NCBI RefSeq assembly: GCF_040253635.1
Contig: NZ_JBEJGX010000003.1
Coordinates: forward strand, 2,170,001-2,234,000
Length of the DNA stretch: 64,000 bases
Direction of reading: 5' to 3'
Origin: Streptomyces sp. Edi2
GTDB taxonomy: Bacteria; Actinomycetota; Actinomycetes; Streptomycetales; Streptomycetaceae
Numbering within the stretch: the first letter of the stretch is position 1; every line of letters starts with the position of its first letter. Made by a program: the position numbers and the translations under genes. Below the pieces are notes generated by a model that saw only the letters and a list, made by a program, of their open reading frames with translations, did no database searches and was not told where the DNA came from. Below, piece after piece: positions 41,941 through 51,618 of the stretch.

Positions 41941-42888
41941 CTAGTTCCCCGGTGCGGCGCTCGTGCCGTGCTGCTTTTCCCGGGGCGAAGCGCCCGGGAC
42001 GGCCTGTTCTCCCCGGGACGGGGTGCTCCGGACGGCCTGCCTCCCGCGAGTCGAGGTGGTCGGGTGCGGTGAGGCGCCGGTGTGCGGCGAGGCGCTTTTC
42101 CCGGGCTGCTTGCCCTTGTTGGCGTCCTGCACCATCTTCTTCAGGTCGGCGGGGGTGAGGCGGCCGCCCTTCTCCTTCGAGAGGTCCTTTCCGTTGAGCA
42201 GGACGGTCGGGGTACCGCGGTATCCGGACTTGGCGAAGGCGTCGGTGGACTTCTGCACGAAGTGGTCGTACCTGCCGTCGTTGACGCACCGGGTGAAGGC
42301 GGGGGTCACCAGCCCCTTGACCTTGCCGGCGAGTTGGAGGAGGTACTGCTTGTCGGCGAACTTGTCCTCCTCCTCGGGCGGCTGGTGGGAGTAGAGGACG
42401 TCGTGGTAGTCGCGGAACTTCCCTGCGTCCTGGGCGCAGAGGGCGGCGTTGGCGGCGTTGCGGGACCCCTTGCCGCCGGCGTTCCCGTCAATGATCGTCA
42501 CGAGGTGGTACTCGTTCTTGAGCTGTCCGGAGTCCTGCAACTCGTGGATGGCCGGGCGGAAGCCGGTCTCGAACTGCTGGCAGGCGGGGCAGCGGAAGTC
42601 CTCCCACACGGTGAGTGTGGAAGGGGCGCCCGCCGCACCGACGGGAATAGCGGGGCTGCTGCCGCCACTGGCCTGCTTCGGGCGGGCGGTTTCGTTGTCG
42701 GAACCGCTCTTGCCGCTGCCGGCCGAGGTCGCCCAGACGGCGATGCCGCCGGCGACCGCCAGCACCACCACCACCGATCCGGCGACGACGGCCTGCCGGC
42801 CGCGCCGGGCGCGTGCCCTCTCCTTTTCCCGCTGTTCCTGCAGCCGCTCGCGGGCGGTTCTCTTACCCTCATGATTCTTCTGGCTCAC
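41941..42888 (-). CDS. Membrane-anchored DsbA-family thioredoxin-fold protein
   Basis: A 315-residue protein. A charged N-terminal stretch (KRTARERLQEQREKERARAR) precedes one transmembrane helix (AVVAGSVVVVLAVAGGIAVW), then an extracytoplasmic thioredoxin-fold domain with the redox motif FRCPACQQFE and the cis-Pro region GTPTVLLNG. A Ser/Pro/His-rich low-complexity tail of about 50 residues ends the protein. It should catalyse disulphide exchange in secreted proteins. The start is GTG 42888; the frame continues 12 codons further, without support. It sits between trpA and lgt, as is usual in the genus. The tail resembles a local duplication (SRGEQAVPG and TRGRQAVRS). Confidence 0.88.
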   Translation of the reverse strand: MSQKNHEGKRTARERLQEQREKERARARRGRQAVVAGSVVVVLAVAGGIAVWATSAGSGKSGSDNETARPKQASGGSSPAIPVGAAGAPSTLTVWEDFRCPACQQFETGFRPAIHELQDSGQLKNEYHLVTIIDGNAGGKGSRNAANAALCAQDAGKFRDYHDVLYSHQPPEEEDKFADKQYLLQLAGKVKGLVTPAFTRCVNDGRYDHFVQKSTDAFAKSGYRGTPTVLLNGKDLSKEKGGRLTPADLKKMVQDANKGKQPGKSASPHTGASPHPTTSTRGRQAVRSTPSRGEQAVPGASPREKQHGTSAAPGN

Positions 42889-43015
42889 GCCCCTGGACAA
42901 CGAAGCGGAGGGGTGCCGCCGCACCCCTCCGCACCGATGTTCGCCCTATCGAGGGACAACGCCGGGGACAGCGCGCCGGTCCCGCATCCCTGCGGGACCG
43001 GCGGTGCGCACCGCG

Positions 43016-43830
43016 CTAGGCCCGCTTGCGCACGCCCTCGGCCAGCTCGGCTGCCAGGGCGCGGATCCCGGCGAGACCGTCCGCCAGGTCGCCGTCCGCC
43101 GCCAGCAGCCGCTTGACGAACGCCGAGCCGACAATCACTCCGTCCGCGAACTGAGCCACCTCGGCGGCCTGTTCGGGGTTGGAGACGCCCAGGCCGACGC
43201 AGACCGGCAGGGCGGTGGTCGCCTTGGTACGCCGCACGAGGTCCTGCGCCTGCGCCCCCACCGACTCACGGGTGCCCGTGACGCCCATCAGCGAGGCGGC
43301 GTAGACGAAGCCGGAGCCCGCGGCCGTGATCTCGGCCAGCCGCGCGTCCTTGCTGCTGGGGGCGACGACGAAGACGGTGGCGAGGCCGTGCTTGTCGGCG
43401 TGCTCCCGCCAGGTCGCGGACTCCTGGACCGGCAGGTCGGGCAGGATGCAGCCGGCGCCGCCCGCCTCGGCGAGCTCGGCGGTGAACCGCTCGATGCCGT
43501 AGCGGTCGATCGGGTTCCAGTACGTCATGACGAGGACGGGCTTGCCGGTGGCCCGGTGTGCCTCGCGCACCGTCCGCATCACGTCCGCGATCTTCACCCC
43601 GCCGCGCAGGGCGATGTCGTCGGCGGTCTGGATGACGGGGCCGTCCAGGACCGGGTCGCTGTGCGGCAGCCCGACCTCCACGACGTCCGCGCCGCCGTCG
43701 AAGACGGCCTTGGCCGCCTCGATGCCGCCGTCGACGGTCGGGAACCCGGCCGGCAGGTAGGCGATGAGGGCGGAGCGGCCCTCGGCCTTGGCGGCGGCGA
43801 GGGTGTCACTCAACAGCTTGATGTTCCCGC

Positions 43831-43834
<4 letters not shown>
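43016..43834 (-). CDS. trpA: Tryptophan synthase alpha subunit
   Basis: A 272-residue TIM barrel. It cleaves indole-3-glycerol phosphate to indole and glyceraldehyde 3-phosphate. The catalytic Glu 53 ([11 protein letters not shown]) and Asp 64 (LDGPVIQ) keep the usual 11-residue spacing; the phosphate-binding ends of the barrel are present (GVTGTRES, then VGLGVSN and VGSAFVK). GTG 43834 overlaps the trpB stop by four bases (GTGA), fitting the 1:1 alpha-beta complex. It is last of the trpC-trpM-like-trpB-trpA series. Confidence 0.97.
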
Positions 43835-45117
<1,283 letters not shown>

Positions 45118-45290
45118 CAGACGCACTCCTCGGCCGGGGCGGGTGGCCCCGGAAGTCCGGTTGTGTCGGAGAGATAAGGATTCGGAATTCGGGTTCGGAA
45201 TTCGGGCATCACGGTGGGCAGCGCGCGCCGCACGGGCCGGTGCCGCCACGGAGCCGCACGGGGCGGTCTCACGGAGGGGCGGCCGGCGTC

Positions 45291-45482
45291 GTGGGATCCG
45301 GTCGCGGGCCTGGGGCCCGGCCGCGGTCGTGGGACGCGGTCGTGGGCTCCGGTCGCGGGCCGTAGGACCCGGCCGCGAGCCGTGCAACCCGGCCGCGGGC
45401 CCTGGGACCCGGCGCCACGAGCCGCGTGGGACCCGGCCGCAGGCCGTGGAACCCGGCCGCGAACCGTGGAAGCCAGCCGCGG
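45291..45482. repeat. Imperfect 20-21-bp tandem repeats
   Basis: About ten units of the form GTGGGACCCGGCCGCGGGCC follow each other with substitutions and a few short or long units. Start positions drift, so the array is not in a constant codon phase. It lies in the intergenic gap upstream of trpB. Confidence 0.65.
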
Positions 45483-45486
45483 CGCT

Positions 45487-45531
45487 CCCCCGCCCCCTCC
45501 CCCTCTCCCCCTTCGGGGGAGGGGGCGGGGG
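45487..45531. terminator. Large GC hairpin between trpM-like and trpB genes
   Basis: CCCCCGCCCCCTCCCCC pairs perfectly with GGGGGAGGGGGCGGGGG (17 bp) around an 11-base loop that could itself rearrange (CCCCC-TTC-GGGGG). Its place inside the operon suggests partial termination, attenuation or mRNA processing. G-quadruplex formation is also possible. Confidence 0.6.
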
Positions 45532-45616
45532 TGGGTTCGGGGGTGGGGGGTGTGAGCAGGCGGTCAGATGACCGCCTCGCCCACCACCACCCCGGCGCCC
45601 GGACGGGGCCGACGCG

Positions 45617-45907
45617 TCAGCGCGCGGGCCCCGGTCGCCATCGCCTGCCGTTGATCTGTCCCGGCTCGGATCCGATGTGGTACCTGACCCTGCGCCCGTG
45701 GACCCGTCGCGCGGGCGCGCGGCAGCCGCGGTGCCACGGCGGCAGCGCGCAGCGCCGGGGCTCGGGGAGGTGGTGAGCGGCGGGCGGGAAACCGCCGGCC
45801 GGCGCCGGGCGCGGGACGCGGGTGGCCCCCGCCGCGGCGCGCGCGCCGGCCGGACCCGGGTACGGAACCCGGGCCTGGCAGCGGATGCCTGCGGCGGTGG
45901 CGGTCAT
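45617..45907 (-). CDS. trpM: TrpM-like small protein of the trp cluster
   Basis: A 96-residue frame between trpC and trpB, the place where Streptomyces carries the small gene trpM (trpX). The C-terminal half is Arg-rich and shows [20 protein letters not shown], followed by [13 protein letters not shown], which I recall as characteristic of these proteins. The first half is low-complexity Ala/Pro. The known S. coelicolor protein is shorter (about 63 residues), so the true start may be downstream; no ATG or GTG with a ribosome binding site is obvious there. TrpM influences tryptophan synthesis and development in S. coelicolor. The identification is from position and remembered sequence. Confidence 0.55.
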   Translation of the reverse strand: MTATAAGIRCQARVPYPGPAGARAAAGATRVPRPAPAGGFPPAAHHLPEPRRCALPPWHRGCRAPARRVHGRRVRYHIGSEPGQINGRRWRPGPAR

Positions 45908-45932
45908 GTCGGTGTGTGCCGTCCCCGGGCGC

Positions 45933-46742
45933 TCAGGACCGGCCGTGCCGGATCGCCGGGTGGGAGCCCGCGGCGACCAGGTCGGCGACCGCGGTCCTGG
46001 GGTCCTTGCCGGTCACCAGCGACTCGCCGACCAGCACCGCGTCCGCGCCGTCATTGGCGTACGCGATCAGGTCGTGCGGCCCGCGCACCCCGGACTCGGC
46101 GATCTTGACGATGTGGTCGGGGATCTCGGGGGCGATCCGGGCGAAGTTGCCGCGGTCGACCTCGAGGGTCTTCAGATTGCGGGCGTTGACACCGATGATC
46201 TTCGCGCCGGCGTCCACCGCGCGGGCGACCTCTTCCTCGTCGTGCACCTCGACCAGCGGCGTCAGGCCGATCGACTCGGCCCGCTCGATCAGCGAGACCA
46301 GGGCCTCCTGCTCCAGCGCGGAGACGATCAGCAGCGCGAGGTCGGCACCGTAGGCACGGGCCTCCCACAGCTGGTAGGCGGTGACGATGAAGTCCTTGCG
46401 CAGCACGGGGATGTCGACCTTGGCGCGGACGGCCTCCAGGTCGGCCAGCGAACCGCCGAACTTGCGCTGCTCGGTCAGGACGGAGATGACCGCCGCGCCG
46501 CCCGCCTCGTAGTCGGCGGCCAGACCGGCCGGGTCGGCGATCGCGGCAAGCGCGCCCTTGGACGGGCTGGAGCGCTTGACCTCGCAGATCACCGTGACGC
46601 TCTCGCCCTTGAGCGCGGCGACGCCGTCCTTGGCGGGACGTGCCTTCTGGGCCCGCTCCTTGAGCTCGTCGAGGCCGACGCGCGCCTGCCGCTCTGCGAG
46701 GTCGGCACGGACGCCGTCGATGATCTCGTCGAGCACACTCAC
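45933..46742 (-). CDS. trpC: Indole-3-glycerol phosphate synthase
   Basis: A 269-residue TIM barrel. It forms the indole ring from carboxyphenylaminodeoxyribulose phosphate. Catalytic features include [13 protein letters not shown] (Glu and Lys), VLRKDFIV (Lys), [20 protein letters not shown] and a late [11 protein letters not shown] 46742 lies eight bases after AAGGAGG. It makes the substrate for TrpAB, encoded downstream. Its own substrate comes from PriA, encoded at 57.4 kb, acting as phosphoribosylanthranilate isomerase. Confidence 0.97.
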   Translation of the reverse strand: MSVLDEIIDGVRADLAERQARVGLDELKERAQKARPAKDGVAALKGESVTVICEVKRSSPSKGALAAIADPAGLAADYEAGGAAVISVLTEQRKFGGSLADLEAVRAKVDIPVLRKDFIVTAYQLWEARAYGADLALLIVSALEQEALVSLIERAESIGLTPLVEVHDEEEVARAVDAGAKIIGVNARNLKTLEVDRGNFARIAPEIPDHIVKIAESGVRGPHDLIAYANDGADAVLVGESLVTGKDPRTAVADLVAAGSHPAIRHGRS

Positions 46743-46926
46743 GCGAGCGGCCTCCTTCTTGAGCGGTGGAGGTGGACAGTGGCCGCCGGGACGAGCTGTC
46801 CCATCCGGCACTCCGATGGTATCCGCCAAAGGATCCAGGTCTCACATCCGGTGGACGCTGGTCCCACGACCCGGACATCCGGGGGCCCCGCACGGGCGGG
46901 CGCGGCCGGCCCGCACGGCCCGCGGA

Positions 46927-47373
46927 TCACGGTGCCAGCCCGCTGCCGAAGGGGAGGTTGCGGACGACCGTGAAGACCAGCAGCAGGCCGCCCAGCGCCC
47001 ACCAGTGGACGGCTCGCGGCCGCGGGCCCGCCGTAGGGCGTCCGCGCACCGCACGGCCCGCCCAGCGGGCCCAGAAGACCGCACAGGCGGCGTACCCGGC
47101 CACCGCGAGGGCATTGGCGCCCAGCGCCGCCACGAGATCGCCGTGGGCGACGGCATGGGCGCTGCGCAGGCCGCCGCAGGCCGGGCAGAAGAGGCCGGTG
47201 AGGTGCAGCAGGGGGCAGACCGGGTAGTGGCCGGGCTCGTTCGGGTCGACGATGCCGAGGCAGGCGAAGGCGGCGGTGGCGGCGGCCAGGACGCCCAGGG
47301 GCGCCGCCAGACGGCGGGGCAGCCCGCCGTGGAGTCGGGCTTCGGGCCGGGGCCGCGCCGCGGGTTCGCTCAC
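46927..47373 (-). CDS. DUF2752 membrane protein
   Basis: A 148-residue membrane protein with about three transmembrane helices. The family motif CPLLHLTGLFCPACGG, with its paired cysteines, is intact and followed by RSAHAVAHGD. The start is taken at GTG 47373 (SEPAARPRPEARL); the longer frame passes through a 36-bp tandem duplication that encodes repeated YGGREAAPSR and is likely intergenic. Function is unknown. It is conserved in the Streptomyces trp region, between trpC and the HGxxPAAW gene. Confidence 0.8.
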   Translation of the reverse strand: MSEPAARPRPEARLHGGLPRRLAAPLGVLAAATAAFACLGIVDPNEPGHYPVCPLLHLTGLFCPACGGLRSAHAVAHGDLVAALGANALAVAGYAACAVFWARWAGRAVRGRPTAGPRPRAVHWWALGGLLLVFTVVRNLPFGSGLAP

Positions 47374-47393
47374 GTGCCGATTGTGCGGCCGCA

Positions 47394-47465
47394 CGCGCGA
47401 GGGCGCAGCTTCTCGGCCGCCGTACGGAACGCGCGAAGGCGCCGCTTCTCGGCCGCCGTACGGAA
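47394..47465. repeat. 36-bp tandem duplication upstream of the DUF2752 gene
   Basis: Two adjacent 36-bp units (47394-47429 and 47430-47465) differ at two positions. Each contains TTCTCGGCCGCCGTACGGAA. It starts 21 bp upstream of the DUF2752 start codon, so it may carry promoter elements. Confidence 0.75.
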
Positions 47466-47595
47466 GAGGCACGGACGGCTGGTACGGCACCAGGGGTGCG
47501 TACGGACCGGGAAGCGGCGCCTTCGAGGGGTGCCACGAGGCCGGCGCCGGGGCGCGGCGCCGCGGGTGCGGAAGGTCAGCCCTCCCGCGGTCGGC

Positions 47596-47841
47596 TCAGC
47601 CCTCCTGCGGCTGCGCCTGCGCCTGGGGGCGCGGCTTGGCCGAGCGCTTGGGCTCCTGGCCCAGGCCGGCCGCGCGCATCAGACCGCCCGCCAGGGCGCC
47701 GAGGCCGATCAGCACGATGCCGGCCCAGAAGCCGGGCACGTTCCCCAGCACGATGAAGGCTCCGGAGACACAGAAGCCGATGAACGAGATGATGACGCCG
47801 GTCCAGGCGGCGGGGGTGTGTCCGTGGCCACTGCTCGACAT
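47596..47841 (-). CDS. HGxxPAAW-family small membrane protein
   Basis: An 81-residue protein with the diagnostic N-terminal HGHTPAAW motif, two transmembrane helices (VIISFIGFCVSGAFIVLGNV and FWAGIVLIGLGALAGGLM) and a basic Gln/Pro tail. This small family is restricted to actinobacteria and usually sits next to trp genes; no biochemical role is known. GAGGAGC precedes ATG 47841. It is likely co-transcribed with the TIGR02234 gene upstream. Confidence 0.88.
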   Translation of the reverse strand: MSSSGHGHTPAAWTGVIISFIGFCVSGAFIVLGNVPGFWAGIVLIGLGALAGGLMRAAGLGQEPKRSAKPRPQAQAQPQEG

Positions 47842-47926
47842 GAATGCTCCTCGTTGCTCTCTCGCGCCGGGGTCGGGGCGCGGTGATCCTCAGCGCCCAT
47901 TGTCACCGATGCCGGGTGGAGCACCG

Positions 47927-48592
47927 TTACCGGGTGGGGTCCTCACCGCGGTCCAGGGACTTCCAGATCTCCTCGGGCCGGTCCAGATCCGGCGCGGGCG
48001 GCGTCCGGCGCGGGCCGCGGCCGCCACCCGGCGTGCGCTCGTAGCGGCCCGACATGGCAGGCCAGTGACGCCCGCAGACCAGTGCCAGCAGCCCGGCGAG
48101 CAGCAGCAGCAGACCGCCGGCGGCGGCCACCCACGGCCATCCGGTGTGCGTGACGTGATGCACACCGGCGCTGGTCAGTCCGACCGCGGTGGCGGCCTTC
48201 TCGCGCAGCGCCGAGGTGTCGGAGTTGCCCAGCACCGCGGCGACGGCGATGCCCACGCCGCTGAGCGTGAGCAGAACGGCGACCGCGATCCGGCCGGTGC
48301 GGCGCACCGCGAAGACGGCGACCAGCGCGGCCAGCCCGACGACGGCCAGCGCGCCGGGCACACCGGTCACATCGGCACCGGTCACGCTGCGCGGCAACTC
48401 GCCCTGGGCCAGCACGGCGGTGCCCTCGGCCCAGGTGCGGCCGGAGGCCAGCAGCGCCAGGGCGGCGCCGACCGCACCGGCCGGCAGCGCCAGGGCGAGA
48501 CTGCGCTTGGCACGGGAGGCGGACTTGGCCGGCGTGGGCCCGGGCGTGACCGAGGGCTCGGTCTCGGCAGGGGTCTGGGGTACGGCACTCAC
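47927..48592 (-). CDS. TIGR02234-family trp-region membrane protein
   Basis: A 221-residue membrane protein with four predicted transmembrane helices: LALALPAGAVGAALALLASG, then ALAVVGLAALVAVFAV, IAVAVLLTLSGVGIAVAAVL and VAAAGGLLLLLAGLLALV. An extracytoplasmic loop between helices 1 and 2 contains SGRTWAEG. This matches the conserved hypothetical membrane protein found beside trp genes of actinobacteria. The start is GTG 48592; the cytoplasmic C-tail ends in a motif common to the family (DRPEEIWKSLDRGEDPT). Its role is unknown; possibilities include handling of tryptophan or an intermediate at the membrane. Confidence 0.85.
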   Translation of the reverse strand: MSAVPQTPAETEPSVTPGPTPAKSASRAKRSLALALPAGAVGAALALLASGRTWAEGTAVLAQGELPRSVTGADVTGVPGALAVVGLAALVAVFAVRRTGRIAVAVLLTLSGVGIAVAAVLGNSDTSALREKAATAVGLTSAGVHHVTHTGWPWVAAAGGLLLLLAGLLALVCGRHWPAMSGRYERTPGGGRGPRRTPPAPDLDRPEEIWKSLDRGEDPTR

Positions 48593-48658
48593 GGGTACCA
48601 CTATCGCGCACCGGCCGGCGGGGCCCGGCGCGCGGGGTGGCAACACAGGCGCGGCGGG

Positions 48659-50212
48659 TTACCCGCCCAGGTGGTTCGCGGTGTGCACGGCGCGCAGCAC
48701 CGCCGCCGCCTTGTTACGGCACTCGGTGTCCTCGGCCACTGGGTCGGAGTCGGCGACGATTCCGGCGCCCGCCTGGACGTAGGCGGTGCCGTCGCGCAGC
48801 AGGGCGGTGCGGATCGCGATGGCGGTGTCGGAGTCGCCGGCGAAGTCGAGGTAGCCGACGCAGCCGCCGTACAGACCGCGCCGGGTCGGCTCCAGCTCCT
48901 CGATGATCTGCAGGGCGCGCGGCTTGGGGGCGCCGGAGAGCGTGCCCGCGGGGAAGCAGGCGGTGAGCACGTCGAAGGCGCTGCGGCCCTCGGCCACCTG
49001 CCCGGTGACCGTCGAGACGATGTGCATCACATGGCTGTAGCGCTCGACGGACATGAAGTCGACGACCTCGACGCTGCCCGGCTCGCACACCCGGCCCAGG
49101 TCGTTGCGGCCCAGGTCGACCAGCATCAGGTGCTCGGCGCGTTCCTTGGGGTCGGCCAGCAGCTCGTCCGCGAGGGCCTGGTCCTCCTGGACGCTCGCGC
49201 CGCGCGGGCGGGTGCCGGCGATGGGGTGGACCATGGCCCGGCCGTCCTCGACCTTCACCAGCGCCTCGGGGCTGGAGCCGACGACGTCGAAGCCCGCCCG
49301 CTCGCCGTCCTCGCCGCCGTTGCCGCCCTCGAAGCGGAAGAGGTACATGTACGGGCTGGGGTTGGTGGCCCGCAGCACGCGGTAGACGTCCAGCGCGCTC
49401 GCCGTGCAGGGGGTCTCGAAGCGCTGGGAGGGCACGACCTGGAAGGCCTCGCCGGCCCGGATGCGCTCCTTGATGTCCTCGACGGCCTCCTGGAAGGCCG
49501 GGCCGCCCCACTCGGCGGTGTACGGCGGGACCTCGGAGGGCGGCAGCGCGGCGGCACCGGCGTGCGCGGGCCGGGCGAGGTCGTCGGCCATGGCGTCCAG
49601 GCGGGCCACCGCGTCCGCGTAGGCCTCGTCGATACCGGTGTCGAGGTCGTTGTGGTTGATCGCGTTGGCGATCAGCAGGACCGTGCCGTTCCAGTGGTCG
49701 AGGACGGCGAGGTCGGAGGTGAGCAGCATGGTCAGCTCGGGCAGCTGCAGGTCGTCCTCGGTCTGCTCGCCGATCCTCTCCAGGCGGCGCACGATGTCGT
49801 AGCCGAGGTAGCCGACCATGCCGCCGGTGAACGGCGGCAGGCCCTCGCCCTCGATGAGGTCGCGGGGGGTGTGCAGCGCCTCGACGGTGTCGCGCAGCGC
49901 GTCGAGCGGGTCGCCGCCGGCCGGCATGCCGACGGGCGGGGTGCCCAGCCAGTGCGCCTGCCCGTCGCGGGTGGTGAGCGTGGCGGCGCTGCGGACGCCG
50001 ATGAAGGAGTAGCGCGACCACGTACGGCCGTTCTCGGCGGACTCCAGGAGGAAGGTGCCGGGGCGTTCGGCGGCGAGTTTGCGGTAGAGCCCGACCGGGG
50101 TGTCGCCGTCCGCGAGCAGGCGCCGGGTGACGGGGATGACCCGTCGGTCCTTGGCGAGGGTGCGGAAGGTGTCGAGGTCCGGAGTGGCGGTGCCGGTGGT
50201 TCCCGTGGTCAT
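48659..50212 (-). CDS. trpE: Anthranilate synthase component I
   Basis: A 517-residue chorismate-using enzyme. The N-terminal domain holds the LLESAE feedback element that binds tryptophan. The catalytic domain shows [49 protein letters not shown] and [14 protein letters not shown]. It makes anthranilate from chorismate, with ammonia supplied by a TrpG/TrpD partner not present here. ATG 50212 is only 11 bp from the hisI stop, so hisI and trpE are probably one transcript. An upstream frame extension is hisI read out of phase. Confidence 0.97.
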   Translation of the reverse strand: MTTGTTGTATPDLDTFRTLAKDRRVIPVTRRLLADGDTPVGLYRKLAAERPGTFLLESAENGRTWSRYSFIGVRSAATLTTRDGQAHWLGTPPVGMPAGGDPLDALRDTVEALHTPRDLIEGEGLPPFTGGMVGYLGYDIVRRLERIGEQTEDDLQLPELTMLLTSDLAVLDHWNGTVLLIANAINHNDLDTGIDEAYADAVARLDAMADDLARPAHAGAAALPPSEVPPYTAEWGGPAFQEAVEDIKERIRAGEAFQVVPSQRFETPCTASALDVYRVLRATNPSPYMYLFRFEGGNGGEDGERAGFDVVGSSPEALVKVEDGRAMVHPIAGTRPRGASVQEDQALADELLADPKERAEHLMLVDLGRNDLGRVCEPGSVEVVDFMSVERYSHVMHIVSTVTGQVAEGRSAFDVLTACFPAGTLSGAPKPRALQIIEELEPTRRGLYGGCVGYLDFAGDSDTAIAIRTALLRDGTAYVQAGAGIVADSDPVAEDTECRNKAAAVLRAVHTANHLGG

Positions 50213-50223
50213 GGCAGCGGAGC

Positions 50224-50613
50224 CTACTGGTCCTGACCGGCCCCGGTGGTCAGTACGTCCGCATCGAAGCAGGTGCGGTCGCCGGTGTGGCACGCGGCGC
50301 CGACCTGGTCGACGCGGACCAGGAGGGTGTCGGCGTCGCAGTCCAGCGCCACCGACTTGACGTGCTGGACGTGGCCGGAGGTGTCGCCCTTGACCCAGTA
50401 CTCCTGGCGGCTGCGGGACCAGTAGGTGCAGCGTCCTGTGGTGAGGGTGCGGTGCAGCGCCTCGTCGTCCATCCAGCCGAGCATCAGCACCTCGCCGGTG
50501 TCGTACTGCTGGGCGATGGCGGGGACCAGGCCGTCGGCGCCGCGCTTGAGGCGGGCGGCGATGGCGGGGTCCAGGGCGGGGGTGGTGTCCGGGGTGGCGG
50601 CGCGGCTGCTCAT
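50224..50613 (-). CDS. hisI: Phosphoribosyl-AMP cyclohydrolase
   Basis: A 129-residue enzyme of histidine synthesis that opens the adenine ring of PR-AMP. Family features are [36 protein letters not shown], metal-binding [10 protein letters not shown] and the Cys-containing end [15 protein letters not shown] 50613 is the likeliest start (ATG 50622 is possible); no clear ribosome binding site is visible. The fused HisE domain is absent, as expected in actinobacteria. It is separated from the other his genes by the sdh operon and two more genes, and leads directly into trpE. Confidence 0.95.
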   Translation of the reverse strand: MSSRAATPDTTPALDPAIAARLKRGADGLVPAIAQQYDTGEVLMLGWMDDEALHRTLTTGRCTYWSRSRQEYWVKGDTSGHVQHVKSVALDCDADTLLVRVDQVGAACHTGDRTCFDADVLTTGAGQDQ

Positions 50614-50646
50614 GGTGTCCATTGTGCCGTGCGGCATCCTGCAGGC

Positions 50647-50790
50647 ATGCATCATCAGCAGCCGCCCGCGCCGCCACCGCCGCCGGACCCGGACCGCGCC
50701 GCGCGGGTGGCGGTGCGGGTACTGGGGGCGGTGTTCGCGGCGGCGGTGGCGGTCGGCGTGGTGGTCGCGGTGGTGGTGTTCCGCTCGTGA
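50647..50790 (+). CDS. Possible 47-residue membrane peptide
   Basis: A short frame at ATG 50647 encodes a Pro-rich start ([19 protein letters not shown]) and one strong transmembrane helix ([20 protein letters not shown]). Its start is only 34 bp from the hisI start on the opposite strand, and its ribosome binding site is weak. The helix could be fortuitous in Ala/Val-rich GC-rich DNA, but the composition is unusually clean. Confidence 0.35.
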   Translation: MHHQQPPAPPPPPDPDRAARVAVRVLGAVFAAAVAVGVVVAVVVFRS

Positions 50791-50886
50791 GAGGGCGGGT
50801 TCCCGTGGTGCGGCCGCTTTGCGGGGGCGGGCTCACCTCTGGCTTCGCGGGGGGGGCTCACCCTCCGGCTTCCCGGGGTGCCGGGC

Positions 50887-51519
50887 TCACACCCCCAGCT
50901 TCGCCGCCCGCAGCCGCTCGATGGCGTCCTTGTCGCCGTCCAGCTCCACCTCGGCGGCCTCCTGCCGGCCGAAGGCGAACATCGTCAGCTCGCCCGGCTC
51001 GCCGACGACCGTGACCACCGGGGTGCCGCGATGGGCCACCGCCGTCCGCCCGTCCGGTCGCCGCAGCACCAAGCCCACCGGCGACTTGCGGCCCAGTACC
51101 CGGGCCATCCGCTCGATCCTGGACCAGAGCGCGTCCGAGAACACGGGGTCCAGCTCCCGCGCGGTCCAGTCCGGCTGCGCCCGCCGTACGTCCTCGGCGT
51201 GGACATAGAACTCGACGGTGTTGGACGCCTCGTCGATCTGCTTGAGGGCGAACGGCGACATCCGCGGCGGCCCGGTCCTGATCAGCCGGATCAGCTCCTC
51301 GTACGGCTTGCCGGCGAACTCCGCCTGCACCCGCTCCAGCCGGGCGGCCAGCGGCTTGACGAGCAGCCCGCCGGCCGCGTCGGGGCGCCGCTCGCGCACC
51401 ACCACATGCGCGGCCAGGTCCCGCGCGCTCCAGTTCTCGCACAGCGTCGGCGCCTCGGGGCCGGCGCTCTCCAACAGGTCGGCGAGAAGGAGCCGTTCAC
51501 GCTTCGCATGGGTCGACAT
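50887..51519 (-). CDS. TIGR03085-family protein (mycothiol-dependent maleylpyruvate isomerase-like fold)
   Basis: A 210-residue protein of the DinB/MDMPI helical-bundle superfamily. It carries ERLLLADLLESAGPEAPTLC, then ENWSARDLAAHVVVRERRPD, which supplies one metal-ligand His, and FYVHAEDVRRAQ, which supplies another. Family members bind a divalent metal and can use mycothiol; the exact reaction is unknown. ATG 51519 is supported by the conserved opening (MSTHAKRERLLL). It lies between the LysR regulator and hisI on the same strand. A run of three related GGGCTCAC-containing units borders its stop codon (about 50828-50890). Confidence 0.82.
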   Translation of the reverse strand: MSTHAKRERLLLADLLESAGPEAPTLCENWSARDLAAHVVVRERRPDAAGGLLVKPLAARLERVQAEFAGKPYEELIRLIRTGPPRMSPFALKQIDEASNTVEFYVHAEDVRRAQPDWTARELDPVFSDALWSRIERMARVLGRKSPVGLVLRRPDGRTAVAHRGTPVVTVVGEPGELTMFAFGRQEAAEVELDGDKDAIERLRAAKLGV

Positions 51520-51618
51520 GCGGCCAGCCTACGACCGGGTGCGGCCCCCTGCCACGGGGCCGCGCCCGGCCCCGTCCGGTGATCCGCCCCGCTCCCCCGT
51601 CCGCCGGGTCCTCCGCGT

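Larger units (their letters stand above)
45118..45616. other. 499-bp gap between trpM-like and trpB genes
   Basis: No gene is seen. The gap contains about ten imperfect 20-21-bp repeats (45291-45482) and a perfect 17-bp-stem hairpin (45487-45531). A small GAATTCGG duplication (45182-45201) lies close to trpB. Confidence 0.7.
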
